This document shows positions 1 through 10,764 of a stretch of 64,000 nucleotides of DNA, piece after piece. The DNA is from Cristatella mucedo. Its lineage: Eukaryota > Bryozoa > Phylactolaemata > Cristatellidae. Within the stretch, counting starts at the first letter, position 1, and every line of letters begins with the position of its first letter. The stretch is from the NCBI GenBank assembly GCA_009760855.2, contig WPIO01000015.1, positions 1,590,501 through 1,654,500 of the forward strand. Reading direction: 5' to 3'. The notes beneath the pieces are model-generated. The model was not told where the DNA came from. It saw only the letters and a program-made list of their open reading frames with translations, and did no database searches. The translations under genes and the position numbers were made by a program.

Positions 1-1107
1 TCAGCTGGTATTTTTTGATTGTTTTTAATTATTTTTAGACTGGCGGGGATCGTCGGACGTTAAGCTGATGCAGCACAAGTTTCACCAGTAGGCAAATTTC
101 AAATGTATCCAAGTTTTTGTACGAGTACAGTGTACCTACCACGTTGACGTATCCACCAGGCCTTCTGTTTATCGACGAATATGGGTAAATAGGCGATAGT
201 CGCGTGCAAGTTTCTCATGTTTAGGCTCCAACCGTGTTGACGACCAGCAAAACTCCGTCCTTGAGTTCGGCAGCATGTTTTGTATGGATCCAATTCTCTC
301 AGCAGACTAGCAGCGTTCCCGCGGTAGTGCTCTGTTCGGTGGTTCGACCTCCTGGCATCTGCCTGGCATCTCACCTCCATCGTATCGACCATCGTTGCCA
401 TCGCTGCAATTTATTCTTCAGGTCTCAACTGCCGAAGAGCTAAAGCTGCCACCGCCAGAGTGCGCAAGTCACACATCACGTCACTTTGGCATGTTCGAAA
501 TGTCACTCTTGTGTGAACGCTTGCGTAGCGGTTCCGGAATTAAAGTCACTCCAACAAACAAACGCAGAGCCCGTAGCGTTTGCTTGTCCTTGCAGGCGCG
601 TTGAAAAAATACTTCGGAAACTGTATAAATGCCCCTTCCCGCGAACTAGAAGCCGCACAGATTCGATCAGTTGTGGCGCCGACAGCAGAGTACGACAGGA
701 ATAAAAAATGTCCATAGCATAATGACAAGCTCATGTCCTTTAATTAATCGCTGTTGAATACTTCACTGCATGAGGAGTAGGGCACATCTGTCCACGACAG
801 GACGGATAGTACAGCTGACTAATCGACATTTCAGATTTCGCTAATACTGTCTAAGCCATAGGTAACAAAATATCTTATCCTAATGGTTAGAAATGAGTGA
901 GAACTACTAATCTCTAGAAACTGTCACAGCCTGGCTTATTGAGCACGCCAACTTTTAGTAACTTCTCCATAAACTAGAGCCACCTTCGGTCTACTGAGTA
1001 AACAAAAACCATAGCATAATCATCAATAGATGTCAACTCATTTTCTCTTGTCAACCTTGTTACCAGCTTATAAAGTAAATTTCTACAAAGACGCCTTCTT
1101 AATCAGC
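1..1107. other. No recognisable gene or repeat
   Basis: Only short ORFs of up to about 100 codons, with no domain I recognise. Mixed base composition. I see nothing supportable here. Confidence 0.5.
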
Positions 1108-1108
1108 T

Positions 1109-1350
1109 AATACGGCGTCGTTTAGTATAGCCGCGAACTTTCTGCAATGAGCACAATGCAACATGGTAGCCTGCGCTGTAAACCGTAACTGTAAACTCTA
1201 CACCAGATCTTAAAATCCCTAAACGGCTATCCCTAAACAGCACGAAAACTCTAAACACTTAACGCTAAATCCTAACTCAGTAACCCTAAATTTTAACACA
1301 GTAACCTTAAAGCCCAAGGCTTTAAACTCTAACCCTAAATTATAGCCCAT
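1109..1350. repeat. Degenerate CCCTAAA-rich dispersed repeat, copy 1
   Basis: Starts with AATACGGCGTCGTTTAG and runs into irregular CCCTAAA/CTAAA units. The same start and the same CCCTAAACGG-ATCCCTAAA core recur at 46785-47230, so this is a dispersed unit and not only simple sequence. That second copy contains a solo LTR which is absent here, so this copy serves as the empty site. Confidence 0.6.
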
Positions 1351-1395
1351 AAACAAAAAGCTATCTTAGAACATGCATCGATCAACTTGACACGT

Positions 1396-1397
<2 letters not shown>

Positions 1398-1459
<62 letters not shown>

Positions 1460-1514
1460 TACACATATATATATACATATATTTATACATATATATGTAT
1501 ATATATATATATAT
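1398..1514. repeat. (AT)n microsatellite
   Basis: About 117 bp of AT dinucleotides with a few TACA interruptions. It abuts a 5'-truncated tSINE-1. Confidence 0.95.
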
Positions 1515-1650
1515 CTCACGAGGTCGTGTGTTCGATTCCTGCGGTTGGCGATCCTTTATCGCCACTGCAAGCGGTAGTGATAGCCGTAAAGGCTCTTCTG
1601 TCGCTATACAAAAAGAGGCTGTTTAATCAGCTAGGATTTATTTTATTTAT
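1515..1650 (+). mobile_element. tSINE-1, 5'-truncated
   Basis: tRNA-derived SINE. The B box (GTTCGATTCC) is present, followed by the family body (GCGATCCTTTATCGCCACTG) and the 3' end GTTTAATCAGCTAGGATTT. The 5' half with the A box is missing and the (AT)n tract stands in its place. Confidence 0.8.
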
Positions 1651-1659
1651 TATTTAATG

Positions 1660-2350
1660 CTTATTCCATTGAAGTATAGAAAATGGCCACATTTCTCTAC
1701 AACTTTGAATTTGTTCGCTTGACAGTGATTAAATTGACGTGAATACATTGCCGCCGAAGACTGGCAACTTGGTGTCTCGTGTTTCATATTAGTATGACAG
1801 AACAGAAAATGAATCAAAATTAGCAGGTGTTTAGTCTGAAGTTTCGCACAAATGACCACTCAAAAGAGTTCAGAAATAAGTGGATGTTCTATATTTGCCG
1901 CTATAATGCAAATCACTTTCTCTAACAAGCCTTCAATTATTGTCCCGCTCAATGTTTTCGCTTTCATGTCCTTGAATGATAATGAATCTCAAAGCCTATT
2001 GTTTTCTTGCAAAAGTGCAGGCCTTTCTCCTCTGAGTACTCTCACACGTTCTCTGTAATTTTTCAAGGTGAACACCTTTAAGATATATTCTGAAAATTTT
2101 TCCCATTTTAGAGCAGTTCTTTATGAGATCCTGAAAGAGCTTCTCCTTGCTTTTCAGCTTTGTGATTGCCGATCGTGAAAGCCTAGAGCGGCCGCCAATG
2201 AAACTGACCGCTGAAACACTTCCTGTCCAGCTTCTTGGCGAATATTGTGCACTCTATGGTCTGCTTTATCTGCGGTCCAAGGAGGATACCCTCCCCCCCT
2301 AACCTTTGCCTGCGATAGCTGCGTTAAGACATCCTTGGTGGTACTTGAAA
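1660..2350. other. Unassigned stretch
   Basis: Short ORFs only and no repeat family I can place. A C-run lies near 2290. Confidence 0.4.
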
Positions 2351-2354
2351 GGTA

Positions 2355-2662
2355 CTTACTCGGTTTCTCTCAACTCTCTTGCTGAATGTCTTGCAGACAT
2401 TCACACTTGAATAGCAACACATTTTTTACAATTGAACTGCGATAAAACCAGCTTACTGTTTATTGACAAACCAAGAGCTACTGAGAAATTTGAGAACGTA
2501 ATTTTCAAAATGGCTCTGCAAGCAAATATCCTGTAGGGTCTGCACAAAATATGATTATCCTGTTAAAAAATAACCTTTCTCAAGCCGGCCTGATCAGCTC
2601 CACAGTCAAGTCGCTTACTTTCAAATGTGTAATATGACGAAAATTCGGGCCTGCTTAGATAA
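2355..2662 (+). mobile_element. LINE-A fragment, reverse transcriptase part
   Basis: Matches the better copy at 13660-13980 by conceptual translation: a serine/leucine stretch with LNSLAE, then NCDKTSLLFIDKP, the region just after the YADD box. Several stops and frameshifts; dead copy. Confidence 0.6.
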
Positions 2663-3027
2663 GGAAGAGTATTAGCTGCGATGAGAAGCAGACTAAGCAC
2701 AGTGCCTTGAGGTACCTCGTACTTCGGTGGTTCCACTGATAAGTTCTGATGTTCACATCAATACTCTGGAGTCTCTCACAGAGATAGAACCTGAACCATT
2801 GCCGTGCAATGCTGCTAATGACCAGGCGCTGAGGGGAGAGGCATTCATGAAGGATCGCATCGTGCTGAGATTAAGCAAAACAGGAGAGAGACTTTGGATG
2901 AGTCTGCATTCATGAGAAGTTCATCACACAACTAAAGAGCAAGGCTGACCCTATGGATTGATTTGCTTTTGAAATAGACTTGAATTTACTTGCTAGGTTT
3001 AAAGTTTCATTGTAAGAGTTTAGTTGG
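2663..3027 (-). mobile_element. LINE-A fragment, inverted, reverse transcriptase part
   Basis: On the minus strand it reads through LNSYNETLNLASKFKSISKA and the following LLDLSAAF-like region, equivalent to the copies at 35815-36505 and 43690-44080. It is inverted relative to both flanking LINE-A pieces, so this locus is rearranged. Stops throughout. Confidence 0.65.
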
Positions 3028-3620
3028 TCCAGCCTACCTATCAGATCTACTCCCCCACACCAGCATCGCACCGCCCGCTTTTCGGAATCTAATCGTTTGC
3101 CTATACCTCGTGCAAACCTCACATTCTTTGGAGACCCGGCCCTTTAGTTCGTATCCTCCCAAAGCCTGGAACTCGCTTGCGACTTCAGTCACGAGATCTC
3201 CTGACTTGACCGCATTTAAAGAGAAACTAAAGATGCATTTATTTATCACAGCCTTTTGTGGGCCCCTGTGATTCGACTTATGTTCTTATGCGTGCTTACA
3301 CTGTGCATGCTGCCACTAACCATACTTACATGCTTACCATGTGCATATTATCCCTAACCATGTTATTCTTGTTGCTTATTGAGCATGCCACCACTAAAAA
3401 TTCGATCGTAAAATAAAAAAATAAAATAATTCATTTGTATAGCGCCCCAAGAGAACTTAATCTCTATTCGGGCGCTTCACATATGCCTCCGGGCTCGAGC
3501 CCACGACCTCAGCCAGACCGTGGTCGGGGGGGGGCGAGCACCTTAACCGCTGGACCAACCCAGATCGTACTTAATTTGCAGCAAATGTAAAACTCCTAGA
3601 ATGGCTTGTTGGCTTTATCA
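3028..3620 (+). mobile_element. LINE-A 3' end, C-terminal ORF part plus 3' UTR
   Basis: Encodes the family C-terminal region (AYLSDLLPHTS, then TRPFSSYPPKAWNSLATSVT and LKMHLFITAFCGPL), followed by the 3' UTR with repeated GCATGCTGCCACTAACCA units. The 3' UTR is split at 3410 by a tSINE-2 and resumes at 3563 with GCAGCAAATGTAAAA. Confidence 0.8.
3411..3562 (-). mobile_element. tSINE-2 with 7-bp target duplication
   Basis: Minus-strand tRNA-derived SINE: A box region TTGGTCCAGCGGTTAAGG, B box region GGGCTCGAGCCC, then the hairpin tail GCGCC...GGGCGC and an A/T-rich end. It is bounded by GATCGTA on both sides (3404-3410 and 3563-3569). The interrupted LINE-A 3' UTR reads through once it is removed. 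Confidence 0.85.
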
Positions 3621-6297
3621 TGGTGGGGCGGCTGCAAAATTCAACAATCAGCACGGCTTCCAACTAAAATTAAGATCAAAATCTAAACTCGGTCAATTGG
3701 CAGACGAATAGCTCTAAAGACTCGGTTATGTTACAAACGTGGTATAGTGGCTTCCGCGTCCGGATTTAACTCCGCCGAAAACACAGAGCCTGTAACGGTA
3801 TTAGACTCAGCCGTCGGGTGAAGAATACTTGCAGACGCTCCAACGTTGTATCGTGGCAAACGATTAGTGAGTGCCACATCATTTATACTTATTTATATTT
3901 TATTATATATATTGTATTGATTTATTATTTATGCTTGTTTATATTTTATTTTTATGTTTATTATATTTATATCATTTATAGCGATTATAAGATGCACGCA
4001 TTTATGCCGACTGTTGATGACACACGGCAGGAGCGAATAGCACCCATACCTTAATAAAGATAACAAGTCCAAATCCATTACATAGAGACGCGTATTCGAC
4101 AGCTGCAGAGAGTTGCAGGTTTCCAAAACCAGCCATGATTGCTTTGCATCACCTGAGCAGCCTTAGCTATATAAGCTCTTTTAGCAAAGAGAACACGCAA
4201 ATACATGTCTTAGATTTAAAAACCAGCCCGTAGTTTGAATTGGTTTAATATCTTGATGTCCCCTTTTTCACCCCTGCCAATACTGAATTTACAGTAATCT
4301 AGCATGGCGAGAACCAGGGTGCTGGAAAGATCATTACCACTCCGGCAATAAATTGTCCCTAATTCAGAACAGGAATAAAGAATCCCAGCGTCATCGCAAA
4401 TTCCCTGTCGGAGGTGGTCTTTTTAGTAAATTATGTAGACGTCAATCAGTCGTCAAAGAGGGCATCTACATTGCGGGCATCAAACAACAATTTCACAATG
4501 GGACTCTCAATTTAGATTTCACCTATTCCTATAGTACACTATTGGCTAATGGTCATCGAATGTGATTTCGTTTAAGTGCCAGTCATGTTAACGCTGGTAG
4601 CTGGACTGTGACGGTGCTGTAAAATGTTTTTTTTCTTTGTGTGGTTTTTCTTTGATTCTTAAGTATATTGCAGGTGAGATTTGTGATCTTAAGATCACGG
4701 GCATCTGGTTTTTGCAGTTTATTTTGGGTTTATGGTTTTATCAATTTACGGGATTATAGTTAAATGATTTGATGTTTTACAAGGATGAGTAACTGTCTGG
4801 AGAAGAGCAGGAAGTGGGAAACAGGACGAAGGGGAGAGCATCTGTGTGGTGTAACTGCGGCGGAATACACCAGTGTTGAAGCCCCCTCGGTGCCTGCTTT
4901 TTGTCATCTGTGTACCATTGATTGCTTGGTGTCAGAGCATCAGCCTACATCGAATTCAAAGGCTTCAATCACATATTTCAGACAGCGGCGCAGACTTTCG
5001 GTGCACCAGTGGCATCCCCACAATTTTCTCTTTCTTCGGATTGGCTAGTGGTAGCGGGTTAGTGTGAAGGCGGGTAGCGAAGTCATAAACGGCTCTGCAA
5101 GCAAAAAGATACCGTGCTCGACTTAATCAGCTAGCTACAGGACGACGCTGGCCATGGATTGAACCTGTAGCCTGCACTAGTTTGCCCAGGAGTAACGAGG
5201 TAGGTCATTTTGGTGGCCCTTACGTCGCTTAATCGACATGTCTGCTACGACATTTGAAGTCACGGAGCAGTTCGAAGAGAACGGTAGCACAGCAGAGCGG
5301 AGAATGAAAGCAGTGTGCCTCAACGAACGCACTCGTTCATTTAAGTTTGCCTTAATCTTACAACTCTCGTAGTACTTTCTATAATTTAACGACCAGCTTT
5401 CAAACGGGCTGCAAAACGCAGTATCGGGATGCCCTGCACTTGGTCGATCGCACTTTCGTCGATGGAGATGCACACGGCTGGCTTTGATAATATTCGATCA
5501 AGGTGCAGAAGTTCTGTCAGCATAGTTAAAAGTTGAACAGCGCACGCGAGACCGCTCACGAAGACACCGTGATGAGCTTCAACCGCGTATATTTCCACAC
5601 TAGCAGCGGTCACCACTCTGGCCGACATCATAATCGCAACTGCTCTGTCTCTCCAGGCCATTACTCAAACTACTATAAGTACCAATGACCTATAAAACCC
5701 TAGAAAACTGCCCCACCCCATAGACTCCGCTGGGTCATATACAGGCCTCAAAGTGTACCAAGACCATAAACTATATATAGGCCATCAACGCATAAACCAT
5801 AAATACCACAAATCAGCTACACCCCCTCGATCTCAAGATCACAACTCAATGCCAGTGACGCATAAACTATAAGCATCACAAATCAGCTGCAATAATGAAA
5901 TCCAGGCGACCGTCACGACAGCCAACTACACCCGAGCCAGTCGGCATCGTGTCAATGAGCATACTTATAGCTGAGAACTGCTTCAGTATTGCTTTATTCT
6001 ACGCGGCAATTGAAAAGAACCGACATAACAAAGCAAAATATTACTCAAGACAAGCGTTCCCTTAGCGTGTACGATCCCTTCCATAATGGTAGGAGAAATA
6101 TTGGAAAGAAGCTTTACTGAACAAAGCTTCTGCCACAGGATGACACTCATAGCAGACCGCTGACATAAAAACGCTTGCAAAGAGATGTGAATAAACCATA
6201 GGTTTTACTGGGTCTACTTCATCAACCTGCTACAAACGCATTACTCAAATCAAACCTCAAAAACGGGGCCGAAGCTAGCCCGGAAGAATTCTGCTAA
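3621..6297. other. Unassigned stretch
   Basis: No domain or known repeat recognised. 3885-3990 is very AT-rich. Two overlapping minus-strand ORFs at 5177-5661 (91 and 98 codons) show no motif I know. 5690-5900 holds scattered CATAAACTATA-like words, possibly a decayed repeat. Confidence 0.4.
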
Positions 6298-6669
6298 TCA
6301 AAGCTTGCCGCGGTTTGCCTTGGCCGATGAATTCGCCTTGCTCGGAGTTATGGGAGAAATAGTGTACCAGGCCTGTCGCGGGTCTGACCGCCCGCACAGG
6401 TTCAGGCGTCCTGGTGAGTCGTTATTGCACGGAGCAACCGCAGCTACCCCAAGCAAAGGCACGCCTACTGACGAAGCTTCGTATCCGCGCGCCGTGTAAG
6501 GTTTGGCGGCGGCCATCTTGGATTCCACCAACTTTTCGTCGACTCCATTTGTCGGCGGCGGGCGCAATTTTCCAGCGTCGCCGTCCGGACCGGGAGCGCG
6601 TCGCGAGCGAGCCTCGGTTTCGTAGTCGCGCTGGAGCACGTCGCGCGCGACTCGATCCTCGTTCCACAT
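6298..6669 (-). CDS. Candidate ORF of 123 codons in a CpG-rich patch, unknown product
   Basis: Open frame on the minus strand. The first ATG is at 6669 (MWNEDRVARDVLQRDYETEA...); the frame is open further upstream but without an ATG. A second in-frame ATG follows within VESKMAAAKPYTARGY and sits inside AAGATGGCCGCCGCC, which resembles both a strong start context and a YY1-type element. The region 6480-6700 is rich in CpG, unlike the AT-rich flanks. I recognise no domain. It may be a first exon or a chance ORF in GC-rich DNA; no splice pattern decides between them. Confidence 0.25.
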   Translation of the reverse strand: MWNEDRVARDVLQRDYETEARSRRAPGPDGDAGKLRPPPTNGVDEKLVESKMAAAKPYTARGYEASSVGVPLLGVAAVAPCNNDSPGRLNLCGRSDPRQAWYTISPITPSKANSSAKANRGKL

Positions 6670-6744
6670 CTCCTCCGCCAGCGAAGCAAGCGTCCGACCG
6701 AAGGCCGACCAATAACTGCTAGCGTCAGCAGGCGTTTCCTTCAA

Positions 6745-8350
6745 AGTGCAAGCGTGCAGCGGCTAAGCTAAGGTTGAATGGCGGCCCTACGCTATGATGC
6801 GCGACGGCTTCCTGTGCAAACGGGATCTCCAGACCTCGCGATGATTGCGTTCAAGTCGCAGCGCGAAGGGACGCATAGTTCACGCAGGTTCACGTCTCGC
6901 GCCATCGACTGAAAGAAACAACGTACCTGACGTTCTTCGCTTCGTCTTTCTTCGAGTACGAGGTCACCGCATGGGGTTCCGAGAGCCTCATTGAAAGTTG
7001 AATAGTCGCGCCTCTTCATCTTGCCACATTTGAGGCAGTAGATAGGCATCTTTAAAAACCGCGTCGCCGATGTCCCTCGAATACGTGGGGCCGAGGCTCG
7101 GACAGGAAATGGTCCTCGGGACGGCGAATGCGGTTTATATACAGCAAGCCTACCTAACCTCGGGGCACTATGAACATGTCAAATTTACTTAATTTAGAGA
7201 TTAGATATAGTCAAATTTAAAATGACTAATATTTAGATTAATCTAATTAATGTTTTAATCTCGCGTACTAGAATCCAAGGTGAAGTTCGCGGAACTTCCG
7301 GGCAGATTGAAGCTCTTTGGGGTCTCCCGGTTGCATCGCTTTTCGGCGAATCGATTAGGGATGGCTAACGGGAAGACTAGAGGAACTCAAGTCTTTTATT
7401 TACGACAGTCTTTCCGCTAGTGCCTGTGGATTTCTTGACGGTACTTGATATCATAATTTGTCTCATTGAGTGCCAATCATCTCACCTAAGCACGACTGGC
7501 AATAAACTGCAACGGTTAGGTTGTATCTCAACGTGGGTTTCCTGAGTAATGATGTCAACGGCATCGGTCATTATTAAGTACGGGTTATCCAATGGATCTA
7601 TTTTAGGTCTACTTTTTTCAGCATGTGTAATTAATTCTCTTATTCTTTTTGATGTAATTGCCAAGCACCGCGAAACATTTCATAAATATGTAAATGGCTG
7701 ATGGGCGAACCAACCCATTGATATTTCCTCAGCTTTCCAACATCCCATCCTCTCTAAATAATCTTGCAGTATGCACTGTTGAAATTAGTCATAAAATGGA
7801 GGCGAAGTTTCTCAAATAGAATACATAAAAAGGCTTGACGTGCTTTGTCTCATAGCGGCAATAGATCTGGGCTTCTTTTCCAAAATGACCTTTTTTAGAT
7901 GACATCTGCTTCGTACTTCTGTTCCTTCTACATTTAGCTTTGTACAGACATTGTGCAATGGTCGACATTGCCTAGGTAAACATTCTACAGCCAAAGTGGT
8001 CTATAGATTGCTGACATCCTCTATAGACCACAGCAAATCACTGTTACTTGCAGGTTTTCTTGCCTTCTCAGCGTGAATTTTGAAGTTGGTGAAAGATCTG
8101 CAGCTATGCTCGTCCGTCGGGATCGTAGCTACTGAGACACTACACAGAATCTCACCGATCTTCAGCTGTTCTCTATCAATCAGTGTACGGACTTCAGCTT
8201 TAAATCAATCACTTTTTCAGTGAGATCTCGTGGTAGGGCTAAATTAGGCTAGGTGCACTGTCGGCTCGCTCAGTAGCGACCCTCTACCGATTAATTACTC
8301 ATTAAGGGCGGCTGGTGGTGGCTTGATGTCACTACATGACGTCTGAAAGG
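6745..8350. other. Unassigned stretch
   Basis: A minus-strand ORF at 7482-7664 (KSRPKIDPLDNPYLIMTDAV) looks less repetitive than its surroundings but matches nothing I know. The rest is AT-rich without features. Confidence 0.35.
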
Positions 8351-8352
8351 TA

Positions 8353-8510
8353 GAAAAGGTTAGCTGATTCAACAGCATTGTCGTATAGTGGCAGAAGAAC
8401 CTTACCGACTGTCACCACCGCATGCAGTTCGCAATAAAGTATCGCCCACTGCGGGACTTAGAACCACGACCGGGTTGATGAAGAGTGAGCACTTTAACCT
8501 TGGGCTACAC
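8353..8510 (-). mobile_element. tSINE-1, diverged copy
   Basis: Minus-strand family order: TTAGCTGATTCAACAGC end, AGAAGAACC, ATCGCCCACTGCGGGA, then a damaged B box. The tRNA-like head is poorly kept. Confidence 0.65.
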
Positions 8511-8565
8511 GATCTACTCCGAAATACGTATCGCGGCTGTCGCTGCCCTGCTTGTCGCGCTTTGA

Positions 8566-8653
8566 GTAATAATAATAATAGTAAATTTGTATAGCGCACT
8601 CAGAGAACTTGATCTCTTTCTATGCACTCTACATGTGCAGTAAAGGGTGCATT
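8566..8653 (-). mobile_element. LINE-A 3' tail fragment
   Basis: A (TAA)n end, then the tail hairpin on the minus strand (GTGCATAGAAAGAGA, loop, TCTCTGAGTGCGC). Only the last ~90 bp of LINE-A is present, as expected from strong 5' truncation. Confidence 0.7.
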
Positions 8654-8836
8654 GGTGAGCCGTGATGGTACACTAGGTAAGGCGTTTGCTTTCACGACCT
8701 CGGTCCCAAGGTCGTGGGTTCGATTCCTGCGGTGGGCGATTCTTTATCGCCACTGCAAGCGGTGGTGATAGCCGTAAAGGCTCTTCTGTCACTATACAAA
8801 AAAGACGCTGTTTAATCATCTAGGATTTTTTTTTAT
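8654..8836 (+). mobile_element. tSINE-1, near full length
   Basis: Begins GGTGAGCCGTGATGG, A-box-like ACTAGGTAAGGCG, B box GGTTCGATTCC, body CGCCACTGCAAGCGGTGG, end GTTTAATCATCTAGG with a T-rich tail. It directly abuts the inverted LINE-A tail. Good reference copy for the family. Confidence 0.9.
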
Positions 8837-9039
8837 GATCGAAATGCACTCTAGTGTTGTGGCTGAATCGTGGGGATTGAAAGATCACTCCGAACGATAC
8901 TTGCTCAGGCAGTGAGTCTTTTTTGGCCTGAGGAAGTCATTTCACACTGCCTATAATAATAGCTCTCGAGACCCCAAATCTACTGCTCCCTTTTGAGATG
9001 CCTAGATTTACTGCTGCCCTCCAATAAAAAAAATAAAAA

Positions 9040-10450
9040 CCCATCATTGACCTAAAAATATGTCACAGCTCTTTCAAAGACCCACCCCTAAAAAAGTCAA
9101 TACTAGACCAAAATAGCTTAATCAACTTCGGCCCAATCTCTATGCTGCCATTCTTTTTGAAGATAGAGCGAGTTGTGGTAGACCAGTTCACAAATTAAAC
9201 TCTAACATTCAAGCCTCAAACCAAGCAAGTATGTTCCAGTCAGCTTTCCGATCAGATCACTCCACATAGTCAGCGCTGCTGAGATGCTCGGATTTATGCA
9301 GTCTCTTTGTTATTTCTGTTGGATCTTTCAGCAGCTTTTGATGCTGTCAATAATCTTTTTTGATCGCTTGCCACTTCAACTGGGCATCGCAGACGTGTTT
9401 TGCTAGGGTTGAGATCTTACTGTAGTGATAAAATTAAGAAAGTCACTGTAAAATAAGCATGCAGTGAGCCTTTGACGTTTGGGGTCCCAAAGTAATCCAT
9501 TTCAGGGCCATTCCATTTCATGGTTTTACTCTCTCCTGCCGATGGAATCGCCAAGAAGCGAAATGTAGGCATTCATTTTCAAGCACACGATAAACACTTG
9601 TACTTATGCATTGATTATTCACTGCCTCCCAGTATTTTAAATGATCTCCGTCTCACTTACTGGATTGCATTGCTGATATTCACTATTAGATGGCAGCACA
9701 ATTTGTGAAATGGAATGACGAAAGACTAACATACTTATTACGCTATTACTGGTAAACTAAGTTTTGCTCATAAAGTGGAAAGCTAACTTCCAAAATTGGC
9801 ACTACAGGCGAATTTCCTGTAGCCTCCACCTATAATCCGGGTGCACACTTCCAAAATGGCTTATAATTAAATGAGCACATCAGTTCCACAGTCTAGTCTG
9901 CCTAATTTTACCTAGGTAGTAGGCAAAAATCGCGACTGCTCTGTTGAAAATAGAACAGCTAAGTTGGTTCATGCATTCGTGACATCCAGACTAGACTTTC
10001 GTAACTCACTACTTATTGGCCTTCCTGCTAAACAGCTTGTAGTTGGTGCAAAACTCAGCAGCTAGGCTCATTTGCCGTAAATGTATTGTAAATGCATTTA
10101 ACCACAGCCCACCAAGCCAGTCTGCACTGGCTGCCTGGGCCAGTGGTTAGGGTGCTCGCCCAACCAAGGTCAAGGTGAATGTAGTTGATGACTGAGGTCG
10201 TGGGGTCAAGTCTCGTGGCATACATGAAGGGCCTGAATAGAGATTGAATTATTATTGAATTATTTTAGGGTGCTATACAAATAAATTATTTTTTTAACTG
10301 TTATTATCAAGTTTGACTTCAAGATCCTGTCACTCACATTTAAGTCCCTTCATTCTCTTTCTCCGCCTACCTTGCTTAATGAATTTCACATCAGGCCTTC
10401 CTTTCGTACTACGGGGTGGGTCGCCAAGCGCTACTGGCGTTTTTCTTTTT
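9040..10450 (+). mobile_element. LINE-A, long degenerate copy
   Basis: In shifting frames it shows the reverse transcriptase order: ISMLPFFLKIERVV (palm start), LLFLLDLSAAFDAVNN (the catalytic-region DLSAAFD motif, near 9310), a damaged YADD region near 9580, and the C-terminal RLDFRNSLLIGLPAK near 9980. A tSINE-2 at 10131-10300 splits the C-terminal region, which resumes at about 10306 with FDFKILSLTFKSLHS-type sequence. Many stops; non-functional. Confidence 0.75.
10131..10300 (+). mobile_element. tSINE-2 nested in LINE-A
   Basis: Head TGGGCCAGTGGTTAGGGTGC, GGTCAAGGTGAATG, a B-box-like GGGGTCAAGTCTC, and a tail GGGTGCTATACAAATAAATT. The LINE-A coding line on the left (CTGCACTGGCTGCC) continues on the right (GACTTCAAGATCCTGTC). 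Confidence 0.75.
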
Positions 10451-10583
10451 CAGAATGAATTTCTGAAACATTATTTACTTATGATTGTAAAACATTATTT
10501 ACCTAAACATTATTATTATATTAAATATATTTACTATATTATACATATAACATAATAATAAAATACTACATATTATAAAAATA

Positions 10584-10585
10584 AA

Positions 10586-10633
<48 letters not shown>
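10584..10633. repeat. (CA)n(TA)n microsatellite
   Basis: A CA run changing to a TA run. Confidence 0.9.
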
Positions 10634-10638
<5 letters not shown>

Positions 10639-10764
10639 CATTATTTTGTAAAAGATTATTTACCGATGGACATCTAAATGCTTGCCGCTCGGGCCTGCAT
10701 GCTCTACCGCACCTCCTGCTCTTCCGCAACCGAGCGAAAGCTTCGACTACATATGAAATGCATC

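Noticed and set aside
8654-8836. SINE heads as genuine tRNA genes
   Set aside because: A and B boxes are present, but each is followed by the same SINE body, and the cloverleaf stems do not close properly.
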